Below are positions 8,223 to 16,226 of a stretch of DNA of 64,000 nucleotides, piece by piece. Positions within the stretch are counted from its first letter, which is position 1, and each line of letters begins with the position of its first letter. The stretch is taken from contig CAVUUF010000014.1 in assembly GCA_963744575.1 (NCBI GenBank), forward strand, positions 248,001 to 312,000, in the 5' to 3' direction. This stretch comes from Palsa-504 sp963744575 (GTDB lineage Bacteria > Actinomycetota > Actinomycetes > Streptosporangiales > Streptosporangiaceae). A model generated the notes under the pieces. The model was not told the DNA's origin, made no database searches, and saw nothing but the letters and a program-made list of their open reading frames with translations. Position numbers and translations under genes: made by a program.

Positions 8223-8645
8223 ATGACTGTTGTCGTCGGCGTGGACGGCTCGTCCGACTCGTTGGCCGCCATCAGGTTGGCTAAACAGGAGGCGTCCTAC
8301 CGGGGCGTCGGCTTGACCGCCGTGATGGCCTTCATCAGTGACACCACCCTCGGCACTCCCGCCGCCCGCCCGATTGCCACTCCGAAGGCGCTGGATGAGC
8401 AGCGTATGGCTACGGAGGTCATGCTCCGCCAGGCTGTCGCGAAGGCGCTCGGCTCGGATGACGGCGTAATGCTCCGGGTGGAGCCCGGTGCGCCGGGGCG
8501 GGTGCTGGTGCATACGGCCCGGAAACTGGACGCCGACCTCGTAGTCCTCGCCACCAGGAAGGAGCACGCCCCGTCCCGGCTGCTCGGCGCGGTCAGTCAG
8601 TACGTCCTGCGCAACGCGCCGTGTCCCGTCATGGTCGTCCCGTAA
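8223..8645 (+). CDS. Universal stress protein (UspA family)
   Basis: A single-domain 140-residue UspA fold. The N-terminus TVVVGVDGSSDSLAAIRLA carries the first beta strand and conserved Asp. The C-terminal part, DLVVLATRKEHAPSRLLGAVSQYVLRNAPCPVMVV, corresponds to the nucleotide-binding region but lacks the usual G-x2-G-x9-G(S/T) spacing, so ATP binding is doubtful. A GGAAGAGG ribosome site precedes ATG 8223. It is transcribed away from pimB and toward the NlpC/P60 gene, alone. Confidence 0.85.
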   Translation: MTVVVGVDGSSDSLAAIRLAKQEASYRGVGLTAVMAFISDTTLGTPAARPIATPKALDEQRMATEVMLRQAVAKALGSDDGVMLRVEPGAPGRVLVHTARKLDADLVVLATRKEHAPSRLLGAVSQYVLRNAPCPVMVVP

Positions 8646-8708
8646 CCGAGTAATGAGCCGTAGGCGGGCGAGCGTAGGCCGCTTTCCCTGGTTACCGGCC
8701 TGCCGCGG

Positions 8709-9746
8709 TCAGGGGCGCAGCACCCCGTCCAGGTTGTCGGCGTACCAGGACGTGCTCATGGGGATTTTCTCCACGTCCATCCCCGTTTGCGGCGCATCGA
8801 TGATGTTCCCGCCGCCCACGTAGATGGCCACGTGGCCCTCGCCGTTGTAGATCAGCAGGTCACCTGGCTCGATGGAGCTGAGGGGGACATGCGGCAGCGC
8901 GGCCCATTGCTCGTAGCTATCGCGCGGTATCTGCGCGCCCGCGGAGGCCCATGCGGCCTGCGCCAAGCCCGAGCAGTCGAACCCCAGATGGCATGGACCG
9001 GTGCCACCGTACAAGTACGGGCAGCCGAGCTGGGCATAGGCAAACGCGACTGCCTTTTCCGCCTGAGTCGTCGTGGGGCCGGTGTAGGCCTGCGGCGTGG
9101 GGCTGCCGTTGGCACCGATCGAGTGGCTCACGACCATCTGCTGCTGCGGCACGGTCAGGCTGGCCAGCGTGGCCTTCTCGGTCGTGATGAGCTTGCCCAG
9201 GGAGTTCTTGTGGGCGGCGAGCTGGCCCTTGAGGCTGGCGATCCCGGCCTCGGTGCGCTGCATCTCCTGCTCGACGCCGGCCAGCTGGCTGGCGTCGGTA
9301 AGCAGTTGCTGCGTCTCGGCGGTCCTGTTACCGGACCACTCCATCAGCAACGACCCCTGCCGGAGCACCACGGAGGGATTGCCCGAGGTGAGTACGCCCG
9401 CCATGGAGGTGGCCCCGGCGTCCTCGAAGGCCGCGGCGGCGGCCTCGGCCACGCTGGCCTGCGCCGCCTGGAACTCGGCGTTGGCGTGGTTCAGGTGCAC
9501 GCGGACCTGGGACAGCTTCGACTGGGCGACGGAAAGCTGCTGGCCGGCCTGGTCGAGCTGCTGGCTGGCCTGGTCGAACTGCGACGTGAGCTGGTTGATC
9601 CGGGCCTGAATCTGACCGACAGTCGGCTGCGGCGCCGCTCCGGCGCTCGAGGCGAAGACCGCAAACCCGCACGCCGTTGCCATCCCGGCCGCGAGCGCGA
9701 CACCGCGGCGAATCAGGGATGCGCTGCCCGCTAGCCGTGTACTCAC
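8709..9746 (-). CDS. Secreted NlpC/P60 peptidoglycan endopeptidase
   Basis: A 345-residue exported hydrolase. Residues 1-37 are a signal peptide (two basic residues, then a hydrophobic core and an Ala-rich cleavage region). Residues 40-200 form a long Gln/Leu-rich coiled coil typical of RipA-like proteins, and residues 228-345 are the NlpC/P60 domain with catalytic Cys in FDCSG (about 256) and His in GHVAIYV (about 305). Such enzymes cut D-gamma-glutamyl-meso-diaminopimelate bonds in stem peptides during growth and division. Position beside pimB matches Rv2190c. The GTG start at 9746 has only a weak ribosome site (GGGAG), consistent with control by the structured leader. Confidence 0.88.
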   Translation of the reverse strand: MSTRLAGSASLIRRGVALAAGMATACGFAVFASSAGAAPQPTVGQIQARINQLTSQFDQASQQLDQAGQQLSVAQSKLSQVRVHLNHANAEFQAAQASVAEAAAAAFEDAGATSMAGVLTSGNPSVVLRQGSLLMEWSGNRTAETQQLLTDASQLAGVEQEMQRTEAGIASLKGQLAAHKNSLGKLITTEKATLASLTVPQQQMVVSHSIGANGSPTPQAYTGPTTTQAEKAVAFAYAQLGCPYLYGGTGPCHLGFDCSGLAQAAWASAGAQIPRDSYEQWAALPHVPLSSIEPGDLLIYNGEGHVAIYVGGGNIIDAPQTGMDVEKIPMSTSWYADNLDGVLRP

Positions 9747-9940
9747 GTACCCATCACGCTCCCCAAGTCGTCATAACTCCCTGGGCGTTCGCTCAGGTCC
9801 CTTGGCCCTGGTTACCAGGCAAGCAACTTGGGGGTCAGCGTAGTGAAGCGAAAAGGGCGATTCAACCGATTCCCCTAATCCGAATTACTCCATTACGATG
9901 CCGCGATTCATCCCCCAGGAACGAGGTCGTTACGCTATCA
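9747..9940 (-). promoter_or_regulatory. Structured 5' leader of the NlpC/P60 gene
   Basis: The 194 bp upstream of the start contain no gene. An 8-bp stem can form between 9826-9833 and 9761-9768 (ACTTGGGG with CCCCAAGT), enclosing a CCTGG/CCAGG hairpin at 9807-9819. The closing arm lies 15 bp before the start codon and so could mask the ribosome site. NlpC/P60 and Rpf genes of actinobacteria often carry c-di-AMP (ydaO) riboswitches, but I could not match that consensus here. Confidence 0.4.
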
Positions 9941-10201
9941 TCACGAGGCTCTGGTGGCCGGGAAGGCCCGCCGCGTCCAGGCCCGCACCCCAGGCAGGAG
10001 AGCCGAGCCGGGCAGCGAAAGCCGAAGCGGGGGCACCATGCCCGCGGCCGCCAGCACGCCGAGCGCCTTCACCTCCGCCTCGCCGAGATAAGCGGGCGCC
10101 GTCGCGGAAAAGCTTGCCACGTTTCGCGGCTGAAGTACGGTAACTACGCAATCCTGGCACCCGGCGCCGCGCATCTCGCAGCGACCGCAATCAATCTCCA
10201 T
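9941..10201 (-). CDS. Conserved small cysteine-motif protein
   Basis: An 86-residue protein with a GGGAGG ribosome site before ATG 10201. The N-terminus MEIDCGRCEMRGAGCQDCVV carries two CxxC-like pairs (C5, C8, C15, C18) suitable for a zinc or iron-sulfur site, followed by an EAEVKALGVLAAAGMVPPLRL segment. This pattern, four N-terminal cysteines and a C-terminal ALGVLADAGLVPPLRL-like motif, is a recurrent actinobacterial conserved hypothetical (from memory). It precedes the NlpC/P60 gene in the same direction and may share its transcript. Function unknown. Confidence 0.7.
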   Translation of the reverse strand: MEIDCGRCEMRGAGCQDCVVTVLQPRNVASFSATAPAYLGEAEVKALGVLAAAGMVPPLRLSLPGSALLPGVRAWTRRAFPATRAS

Positions 10202-10346
10202 GACGCCTCCCATGCATTCCGTGAATGGACGGACACACGGTAACGACGCCCTCTGACATTTCCGCGGACGCGCGTGTCGCGGGGCTGGTGAGGCGTGTGT
10301 GACGCCGGGCGACTGGGGCAAACGGGACACCTGGGTTAATCGAGGC

Positions 10347-10457
10347 ATGAACCTGAACAGAATCATCGGGGACGCGGAGCGCGAGGTGGATTCGGTCACG
10401 ATCGCGCGTCTTGCCTCCGACGGGCGCTGCTGCGTCGCTCTAGCGGGTCCGGCCTAG
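10347..10457 (+). CDS. Possible 36-residue small protein
   Basis: ATG 10347 (preceded by CGAGG) opens a 36-codon frame, MNLNRIIGDAEREVDSVTIAR followed by LASDGRCCVALAGPA, ending at TAG 10457. The composition looks protein-like and the stop is followed immediately by a strong hairpin, as expected at the end of a transcript. No homologue is recognised; it could instead be a leader peptide or part of a small RNA. Confidence 0.35.
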   Translation: MNLNRIIGDAEREVDSVTIARLASDGRCCVALAGPA

Positions 10458-10523
10458 CAGCATGGCTGCCACATTCATGCTGCTGGAGCGTGCCCTGACG
10501 ACATCAATGTGGCATCCATGCTG
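10458..10523. terminator. Long hairpin, 22-bp arms with two mismatches
   Basis: Arm 10458-10479 pairs with arm 10502-10523 at 20 of 22 positions, with a 22-bp loop. There is no T-run, which is usual for actinobacterial terminators. The hairpin starts at the base after the small-ORF stop codon and lies 80 bp before the exonuclease gene. A remnant of a small inverted-repeat element is the alternative reading. Confidence 0.6.
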
Positions 10524-10603
10524 TTTCCGGCGGCGCCGACCCGGGATCTGGGTACTGCTGGTGGGGCTGGCGGGACATGTGAGGCGGAGGCGGTGAACGC
10601 GGC

Positions 10604-11578
10604 GTGGCGGCGGGAGAAATGTCAGTGGGCGGCTCTACCGTGATGAGCGTGACCAATCCGGGCGTGGCTACGTGTGCACCAGGCGGATACGAAAGGGCAC
10701 CACTCGCCCGGGACGCGCGGGCCGCAGCGGGACAGTACACGGCCGGACTCGACGAGACGGGACCCAACGGGGCTGGGCTGGGGACGAACGGGGCTGGGTT
10801 GGGGACGAACGGGGCTGGGCTGAACGGGTTCAGGCTGGGCGGGCAGGAGGGGCTGAGCAGGCAGCAGGGACTGGACGGGCAGCAAGGACTGGCCGGGCAG
10901 GAGGGGCTGGACGGGGGGAAGGAATGCGGCGGGGCGGGGCTAGCTGGGGTGGACCTGAGCTGGCTGGAGTTCGCGGTGGTGGACTTGGAGACGACCGGGT
11001 GGTCGCCGGAGGCGGCGGCGATCACCGAGGTCGCGGCGGTCCGGGTAACGGCGGCCGGGAGGACGGCGGCCGGGAGGGGGGGCGGAGACCGGCGCCGGGG
11101 TGAATTCGTGCGGCGGGGCGAGTACGCGTCCCTGGTCAACCCGGGCGTGCCGATCCCCCCGGGCATCGCGGACCTGACCGGGATCACCGACTGGATGCTG
11201 GCCGCGGCTCCGCGGCTGGGCGCGGTGCTGCCCGGACTGCTCGACTTCGCCCGGGGCTGCGTGCTGGTCGCGCACAACGCGCCGTTCGACCTCGGCTTCC
11301 TGGTGGCCGGCTGCGGCGACTGCGGGCTGGCCTGGCCCGGCTTCCCCGTGCTCAACACGGTCATGCTGGCCCGGCAGGTGATGGACCCGGACGAGGTCCC
11401 TGATTGCAAGCTGGGCACGCTGGCGGCCTTCTTCGGCGCCCGGACGGCGCCGAGTCACCGGGCGCTGGCCGACGCGCGCGCCACGGCGGACGTGCTCGGC
11501 TGGCTGATCCGCCGGCTGGCGCACCGCGGCATCCGCACCCTCGGCCAGCTCAGCGAGTGGCCTGACGTAGTAGCGTAA
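10604..11578 (+). CDS. DEDDh 3'-5' exonuclease (DnaQ/epsilon-like)
   Basis: A 324-residue protein. Residues 1-115 are low complexity with short repeats (GTNGAGL, QQGLDG) and probably disordered; the DEDDh exonuclease domain runs from about 120 to 310. Catalytic motifs are VDLETTG (Asp and Glu), the middle HNAPFDLGFL Asp and the C-terminal SHRALADARATADV His and Asp, which bind two metal ions. The domain removes nucleotides from 3' ends, as in DNA polymerase III epsilon, but stand-alone actinobacterial versions are more likely repair or nucleotide-turnover enzymes. GTG 10604 is used; ATG 10619 is possible. Position next to trpD parallels Rv2191. Confidence 0.82.
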   Translation: MAAGEMSVGGSTVMSVTNPGVATCAPGGYERAPLARDARAAAGQYTAGLDETGPNGAGLGTNGAGLGTNGAGLNGFRLGGQEGLSRQQGLDGQQGLAGQEGLDGGKECGGAGLAGVDLSWLEFAVVDLETTGWSPEAAAITEVAAVRVTAAGRTAAGRGGGDRRRGEFVRRGEYASLVNPGVPIPPGIADLTGITDWMLAAAPRLGAVLPGLLDFARGCVLVAHNAPFDLGFLVAGCGDCGLAWPGFPVLNTVMLARQVMDPDEVPDCKLGTLAAFFGARTAPSHRALADARATADVLGWLIRRLAHRGIRTLGQLSEWPDVVA

Positions 11579-11622
11579 GCGCAAGCCAAGCAGGGTAACC
11601 CGGCCAATACGGGAGGCATCCG

Positions 11623-11910
11623 GTGGTCACCGCGATCGTTCTGGTGAGGGCAGAGATCCAGCGCATCCCCGAGGTCGCCGAGATGATCGCCCAGATTCCC
11701 GAGGTCAGCGAGGTGTACTCGGTCACGGGCGAGTTCGACCTGGTGGCCATGGTCCGGGTGCGCACGCACGACGAGCTCGCCGACGTCATCCCCGGACGGC
11801 TGAACAAGGTGGCCGGCGTCACGCATACCGAGACGCACATCGCGTTCCGCACCTACAGCCGGCACGACCTGGACGCGGCGTTCTCCCTCGGGCTGGCCGC
11901 CGAGGCATAA
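11623..11910 (+). CDS. Stand-alone Lrp/AsnC ligand-binding (RAM) domain protein
   Basis: A 95-residue protein made only of the RAM sensory domain of Lrp/AsnC regulators; the DNA-binding helix-turn-helix is absent. The pattern TAIVLVRAE, EVSEVYSVTGEFDLVAMVRV and GVTHTETHIAF matches the alpha-beta sandwich that forms dimers and octamers and binds amino acids at the dimer interface. Such single-domain proteins may modulate full-length Lrp proteins or act as amino-acid sensors. It starts with GTG 11623, 44 bp after the exonuclease. Location beside trpD is conserved in Streptomyces. Confidence 0.85.
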   Translation: MVTAIVLVRAEIQRIPEVAEMIAQIPEVSEVYSVTGEFDLVAMVRVRTHDELADVIPGRLNKVAGVTHTETHIAFRTYSRHDLDAAFSLGLAAEA

Positions 11911-11936
11911 GGCGCTGGGGCCCGGAAGCGGCTCGG

Positions 11937-13034
11937 CTAGGAGGCGCAGGGCCCAGGCCGCCAGCGGAATAACCGCGTCGGCAGACCGGGCGCCAGATGG
12001 CGGCTCACCGCGACCCAGCGGTCGAGCAGGGCGCCGGCGGCACCGGAGTCGACGGCCTCGGCGGCGCGGGCATAACCGTCGGCCAGCGCCGGGACAACCG
12101 CGTCCGGCCCGGCCACGCCGGCTGTGGCGGCCAGCGCGGCGGCCGCGTTCAGCAGCACGATGTCGCGTACCGGGCCGCGCTCGCCGGCCAGTACGGCGCG
12201 GGCCACGGACGCGTTGTGCGCGGCGTCGCCGCCGCGCAGGTCGGCGACCGTGGCCTCGGGCAGGCCGAGCGAGGACGGGGAGAACTGCGTCTGGGCCACC
12301 TCGCCATCGTGCACCACCCACAGGGTCGAAGGGCCGGTCGTGGTGAGCTCGTCGAGACCATCGTCGCCGCGGAACACCAGGGCCGAGCAGCCCCGGCCGG
12401 CCAGCACGCCGGCGATGATCTCGCCCATCCGCGGGTCGAACACCCCGACCGCCTGCGCCGTGGGCCGGGCCGGGTTGGCCACCGGCCCGAGGAAGTTGAA
12501 CACCGTGGGCACGCCAAGCTCGCTGCGGGTCGGGCCCGCGTACCGCAGCGCCGGGTGGTAGAGCGGCGCGAACAGGAAGGCCACCCCCACTTCGGCGGCC
12601 AGCTTGACGGTCGCGGCCGGCGGCAGGTCGATCACCACGCCGAGCGCCTCGAGCACGTCGGCGGCCCCGCAGGCGGACGACGCCGCCCGGTTGCCGTGCT
12701 TGATCATCTTCGTGCCCGCGGCCGCCGCCACGATCGTGCCCATCGTCGACACGTTGACCGTGCGCGCCCCGTCGCCGCCCGTCCCGACCAGGTCGGTCAG
12801 CTGGCCGTGCAGGTCGATGGGCGTGGCGTGGGCGAGCATCGACCGGGCCAGCCCGGTCATCTCGGCCACCGACGTGCCCTTGATCCGCAGCGCGACCCCG
12901 AAGCCCGCAATCTGGGACGGCGTGGCGACGCCCTCCATGATCTCGTTCATGGCCCACTCGCTCTCGTCGGCGGTGAGCGAGTCGCCGCGGATAAGCGCGG
13001 CCAAGAGCGCGGGCCAGGTGGTGCGGGCATCCAT
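11937..13034 (-). CDS. trpD: Anthranilate phosphoribosyltransferase
   Basis: A 365-residue enzyme of tryptophan synthesis that joins anthranilate to PRPP. The PRPP-binding signature LVGTGGDGARTVNVST lies near residue 83, followed by the Lys-His-Gly-Asn-Arg segment (KMIKHGNRAAS) and the second metal-binding DE region (DDGLDELT). Length is normal apart from a short Arg/Pro tail (TRLFRWRPGPCAS). The gene stands apart from other trp genes, as usual in actinobacteria, and is transcribed away from the cytochrome genes. ATG 13034 fits the family start. Confidence 0.93.
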   Translation of the reverse strand: MDARTTWPALLAALIRGDSLTADESEWAMNEIMEGVATPSQIAGFGVALRIKGTSVAEMTGLARSMLAHATPIDLHGQLTDLVGTGGDGARTVNVSTMGTIVAAAAGTKMIKHGNRAASSACGAADVLEALGVVIDLPPAATVKLAAEVGVAFLFAPLYHPALRYAGPTRSELGVPTVFNFLGPVANPARPTAQAVGVFDPRMGEIIAGVLAGRGCSALVFRGDDGLDELTTTGPSTLWVVHDGEVAQTQFSPSSLGLPEATVADLRGGDAAHNASVARAVLAGERGPVRDIVLLNAAAALAATAGVAGPDAVVPALADGYARAAEAVDSGAAGALLDRWVAVSRHLAPGLPTRLFRWRPGPCAS

Positions 13035-13144
13035 AAGTGCTCCGGGGTGAACCCAGGTCGTCCGGGATGTTCAGCAGATCGGGGACAGCGGAGGCCGGGC
13101 GTGAAACCCAGGCCGTTCGGGATTAAAACCTAACGTACGGCGGG

Positions 13145-13534
13145 TCAGCCGCCGACCGCGGGACGTTCCCGCATCAGCCCGGCCAGCTCGTGCGCCAGCG
13201 CGATCGGGTCGATGGGGTGGCTGACCACGGCGTCGGCCCGTGACCAGGTGGCCAGCCAGCCGTCGTCGGCCCGGCCGATGATCAGCAGCACCGGCGGGCA
13301 GTTGTAGATCTCGTCCTTGGCCTGGCGGCATACGCCCATGCCGCCGGCTGGCTGAGCCTCCCCGTCGAGCACCATCACGTCCGCGCCGCCCGCGTCGAGC
13401 AGCCGGAACAGCGCAGGCTCGGTGGCGACCTCGATGATCTCGGCGTCCGGCACGTCCATCGCGGGACGACGCCCGATGGCGAGCCTGATCTGGGCCCGGA
13501 CATCGGCGTCGTGGCTGTACACAACGACCTTCAT
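13145..13534 (-). CDS. Receiver-like response regulator without output domain
   Basis: A 129-residue single-domain protein with CheY-like order: MKVVVYSHDADVRAQIR at strand 1, VMVLDGEAQPAGGMGV with the presumed phosphoryl-accepting Asp, and a C-terminal ADAVVSHPIDPIALAHELAGL. The acidic pair of strand 1 is weak (Asp-Ala-Asp) and the usual Lys after strand 5 is replaced, so phosphorylation is uncertain. Orphan receivers between trpD and ctaE recur in actinobacteria. It lies 110 bp upstream of trpD in the same direction and divergent from ctaE. Confidence 0.7.
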   Translation of the reverse strand: MKVVVYSHDADVRAQIRLAIGRRPAMDVPDAEIIEVATEPALFRLLDAGGADVMVLDGEAQPAGGMGVCRQAKDEIYNCPPVLLIIGRADDGWLATWSRADAVVSHPIDPIALAHELAGLMRERPAVGG

Positions 13535-13636
13535 GGAAATGCATGGTACAGACCCACGAACATTTTAAGGCGGCCGGCGGCACCAACGCGGGGGGTCGCG
13601 TAGCGATCCCCTACAGGTTGTCGTAATAATTGCTTC

Positions 13637-14275
13637 GTGACGACAGCTACCGTCGAGACGACGCCCCGTTCGCCGGCCAGCAGACCCAATCTGGTCAGCG
13701 TCGGCACCATCGTCTGGCTCTCCTCCGAGCTGATGTTCTTCGCGGCGCTGTTCGCGATGTACTTCACCGTCAGGTCGGTGGAAAAGGGAGCGGGGCTGCC
13801 CTGGCCCGGCGCGCACCTCGACATCACGCTCGGCTCGATCAACACGACCGTCCTGCTGCTGTCCAGCGTCACCTGCCAGATGGGCGTGTTCGCGGTCGAG
13901 CGCGGCCAGATCAGGCGCACCAGGTCGGTATGGCACCCGATGAGCTGGGGCCTGCGCGAGTGGTATGTGCTCACCTTCTTCATGGGCCTGTACTTCGACC
14001 TGGGGCAGAGTTACGAGTACTTCGACCTGGTGAAGAACCAGGGTCTGACGTTGTCGTCGAGCGCGTACGGTTCGGTGTTCTACATACCCACGGGCTTCCA
14101 CGGGCTGCACGTGGCGGGCGGCCTGGTCGCCTTCATCTTCCTCCTGGGCCGGACCTACGCAGCCAGGACGTTCACCCACGAACAGCAGGTCAGCGCGATC
14201 GTCGTGTCGTATTACTGGCATTTCGTCGACGTCGTGTGGATCGGCCTGTTCACCGTCATCTACCTCATCCACTAG
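13637..14275 (+). CDS. ctaE: Cytochrome c oxidase subunit III
   Basis: A 212-residue integral membrane protein with about five transmembrane helices (first at VGTIVWLSSELMFFAALFA). Typical subunit III residues are present, including the Glu of SSELMFF and the histidines of GFHGLHVAGG and YYWHFVDVVW. It belongs to the aa3 oxidase of the actinobacterial bc1-aa3 supercomplex. GTG 13637 starts the first gene of the ctaE-qcrC-qcrA-qcrB operon, divergent from the receiver gene; a promoter should lie in 13560-13636. Confidence 0.93.
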   Translation: MTTATVETTPRSPASRPNLVSVGTIVWLSSELMFFAALFAMYFTVRSVEKGAGLPWPGAHLDITLGSINTTVLLLSSVTCQMGVFAVERGQIRRTRSVWHPMSWGLREWYVLTFFMGLYFDLGQSYEYFDLVKNQGLTLSSSAYGSVFYIPTGFHGLHVAGGLVAFIFLLGRTYAARTFTHEQQVSAIVVSYYWHFVDVVWIGLFTVIYLIH

Positions 14276-14289
14276 TCAGGGGACAGCGA

Positions 14290-15108
14290 GTGAGCTGGAT
14301 CAACGCCAGGCGCAGGCGTCCCGTCGCCGGCTACGCGGCACTGCTGCTCGGGCTCGTGGTTGTCGCGCTGCTGTACGGATCACTCTCCCGTGCGAGCAGC
14401 ACCGCACAGGCATCGGCACCACCCGCGGCGCAGCAGGACATCAACGCGGGCAAGGAATTGTTCAAGGCGAACTGCTCGAGCTGCCACGGCCTCGAGGCCC
14501 AGGGCAGCGACCAGGCGCCGAGCCTGGTCGGCGCGGGAGCGGCCGCGGTCTACTTCCAGATGTCCACCGGCCGCATGCCGGCCAAGGAACTCGGCGCGGA
14601 GAACGAGCGCGGGCCGGTGCGTTTCACCCAGGCGGCGATCTACCAGATCGCCGACTACGTGGCCTCGCTGGGCGGCGGGCCCGCAATTCCGACCGCCGAG
14701 CAGGTGTCCACCCAGGGAGCGGACACCGCGCTCGGATACGAGCTTTTCAGCGCCAACTGCTCGCAGTGCCACAACGCCGGCCTGTCCGGCGGAGCGCTCA
14801 CCTACGGCAAGAACGCGCCGCCGCTGACGGAATCCACCCCGACGCAGATCTATACGGCGATGCTGACCGGGCCCGAGGCCATGCCGGTGTTCTCCGACGG
14901 CGCGCTCAGCCCGCAGGCCAAGCGCGACATCATCGCCTATGTCACGCAGACGCGAGTCGAGCCCAACCCGGGCGGCTTCTCACTCGGCCGGACCGGACCG
15001 ATCACCGAGGGCCTCGTCATCTTCCTCGGCGGCCTGGGCTTCCTGATAATCATCGCGATGTGGATTACCGCCAGGCGGCGTGATCCGAGGCCGACGGGGA
15101 TGGAGTAG
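14290..15108 (+). CDS. qcrC: bc1 complex di-heme cytochrome c subunit
   Basis: A 272-residue membrane-bound cytochrome with two c-type heme motifs, CSSCH (about residues 61-65) and CSQCH (about 156-160), the hallmark of the actinobacterial cytochrome cc that passes electrons from the bc1 complex directly to the aa3 oxidase without a soluble cytochrome c. A signal-anchor helix (residues 12-30) and a C-terminal helix (about 243-262) hold it at the outer face of the membrane. The GTG start at 14290 has GGGACAGC upstream and gives the expected N-terminus MSWINARRRRP. Confidence 0.95.
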   Translation: MSWINARRRRPVAGYAALLLGLVVVALLYGSLSRASSTAQASAPPAAQQDINAGKELFKANCSSCHGLEAQGSDQAPSLVGAGAAAVYFQMSTGRMPAKELGAENERGPVRFTQAAIYQIADYVASLGGGPAIPTAEQVSTQGADTALGYELFSANCSQCHNAGLSGGALTYGKNAPPLTESTPTQIYTAMLTGPEAMPVFSDGALSPQAKRDIIAYVTQTRVEPNPGGFSLGRTGPITEGLVIFLGGLGFLIIIAMWITARRRDPRPTGME

Positions 15109-15116
15109 CAGTACTC

Positions 15117-16226
15117 ATGAGCGATATGGATGAGACCGAAGGTCACGAGGGCCCGGTTGCGCCGCACCGGGTGATCGGCACTCCCCCGCCCTCGCCGCGC
15201 CTGCTCGGATCGACCGCGGTGGCCGAGCAGGGCCAGCCCGGGCCGGCCGCCGGGGAGGAAGGCTTCGAGGAACACATCGAGGGCCTGCCGCCGGACGATC
15301 CGAGGGTGGTCGTGCACGGCAAGCGGGCCGAGAAGGTGGTCGCGGCCTGCTTCACGTTCGCGTTTATCGCCGGCTGCGGCTTCATCGCCGCGTATGTGGG
15401 CCTCGGGGTGCACACGGTCGACAAGACCTTGCGGTCCAACCTGGCCCTGGGCATTTCGCTCGCGCTCGCCCTGCTCTCCCTGGGCCTGGGCGCGCTGATC
15501 TGGGTCCGGCATCTGATGCCGGACGTCGAGGTGGTCGAGGAACGGCACGAACTTCGGTCTGATCCCCAGGACCGGCAGGCGTTCGAGCAGTACTTCAAGC
15601 AGGGCACCGCGAACAGCGAGTTCGTCAAGCGGCCGCTGGTCCGGCGCACCCTGATGCTCGGGACGCTGCCGCTGCTCGCCGCGCCCATCGTGCTGCTGCG
15701 GGACCTGGGCCCGCAGCCGGGGACCAGCCTGCGGCATACCGTGTGGAGCCCGGGCCGTCGGCTGCTCGTGTACGGCGCCAACCAGCCGATCACCTCGGCC
15801 CAGTTCAACGTGCCGGGCAGCATGATCACGATCGTGCCCGACGGCTACACCGACGATCCGGACGCGCTGACCAAAGCCGCCGTAATCCTGATCAGGTTCC
15901 GTCCGGGTGAGCTGAACGTCCCGACGACGTACGAGGGCAGTACGCTTATAGGCACGATGAACTGGACGGTCGACAACATCGTCGCCTACTCCAAGATCTG
16001 CACGCACGTGGGATGCCCAGTGGCGCTGTACGAGGAGACCACGCACCACATCCTGTGCCCGTGTCACCAGTCCACCTTCGACGCGGCGACCGGCGCGACC
16101 GTCATCTTCGGCCCGGCGGCCCGGCCGCTGCCCCAGCTGCCGCTGACCACCGACTCGAGCGGATACCTGGTGGCCAGGAGTGACTTCACCCAGCCCGTCG
16201 GCCCGAGTTTCTGGGAGCGCGGATGA
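15117..16226 (+). CDS. qcrA: bc1 complex Rieske iron-sulfur subunit
   Basis: A 369-residue Rieske protein with three N-terminal transmembrane helices (about 60-85, 98-120 and 170-190), the actinobacterial form. The 2Fe-2S ligands are in CTHVGCPV (about 295-300) and CPCHQSTFD (about 314-318). It takes electrons from menaquinol at the Qo site and delivers them to QcrC. The start is 8 bp after qcrC, and the stop overlaps qcrB by 4 bp. Confidence 0.95.
   Translation: MSDMDETEGHEGPVAPHRVIGTPPPSPRLLGSTAVAEQGQPGPAAGEEGFEEHIEGLPPDDPRVVVHGKRAEKVVAACFTFAFIAGCGFIAAYVGLGVHTVDKTLRSNLALGISLALALLSLGLGALIWVRHLMPDVEVVEERHELRSDPQDRQAFEQYFKQGTANSEFVKRPLVRRTLMLGTLPLLAAPIVLLRDLGPQPGTSLRHTVWSPGRRLLVYGANQPITSAQFNVPGSMITIVPDGYTDDPDALTKAAVILIRFRPGELNVPTTYEGSTLIGTMNWTVDNIVAYSKICTHVGCPVALYEETTHHILCPCHQSTFDAATGATVIFGPAARPLPQLPLTTDSSGYLVARSDFTQPVGPSFWERG

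Noticed and set aside
9747..9940. c-di-AMP (ydaO) riboswitch
   Set aside because: A GGGGGATGAATC stretch is suggestive, but the conserved blocks and their order could not be matched, so only a structured leader is reported.
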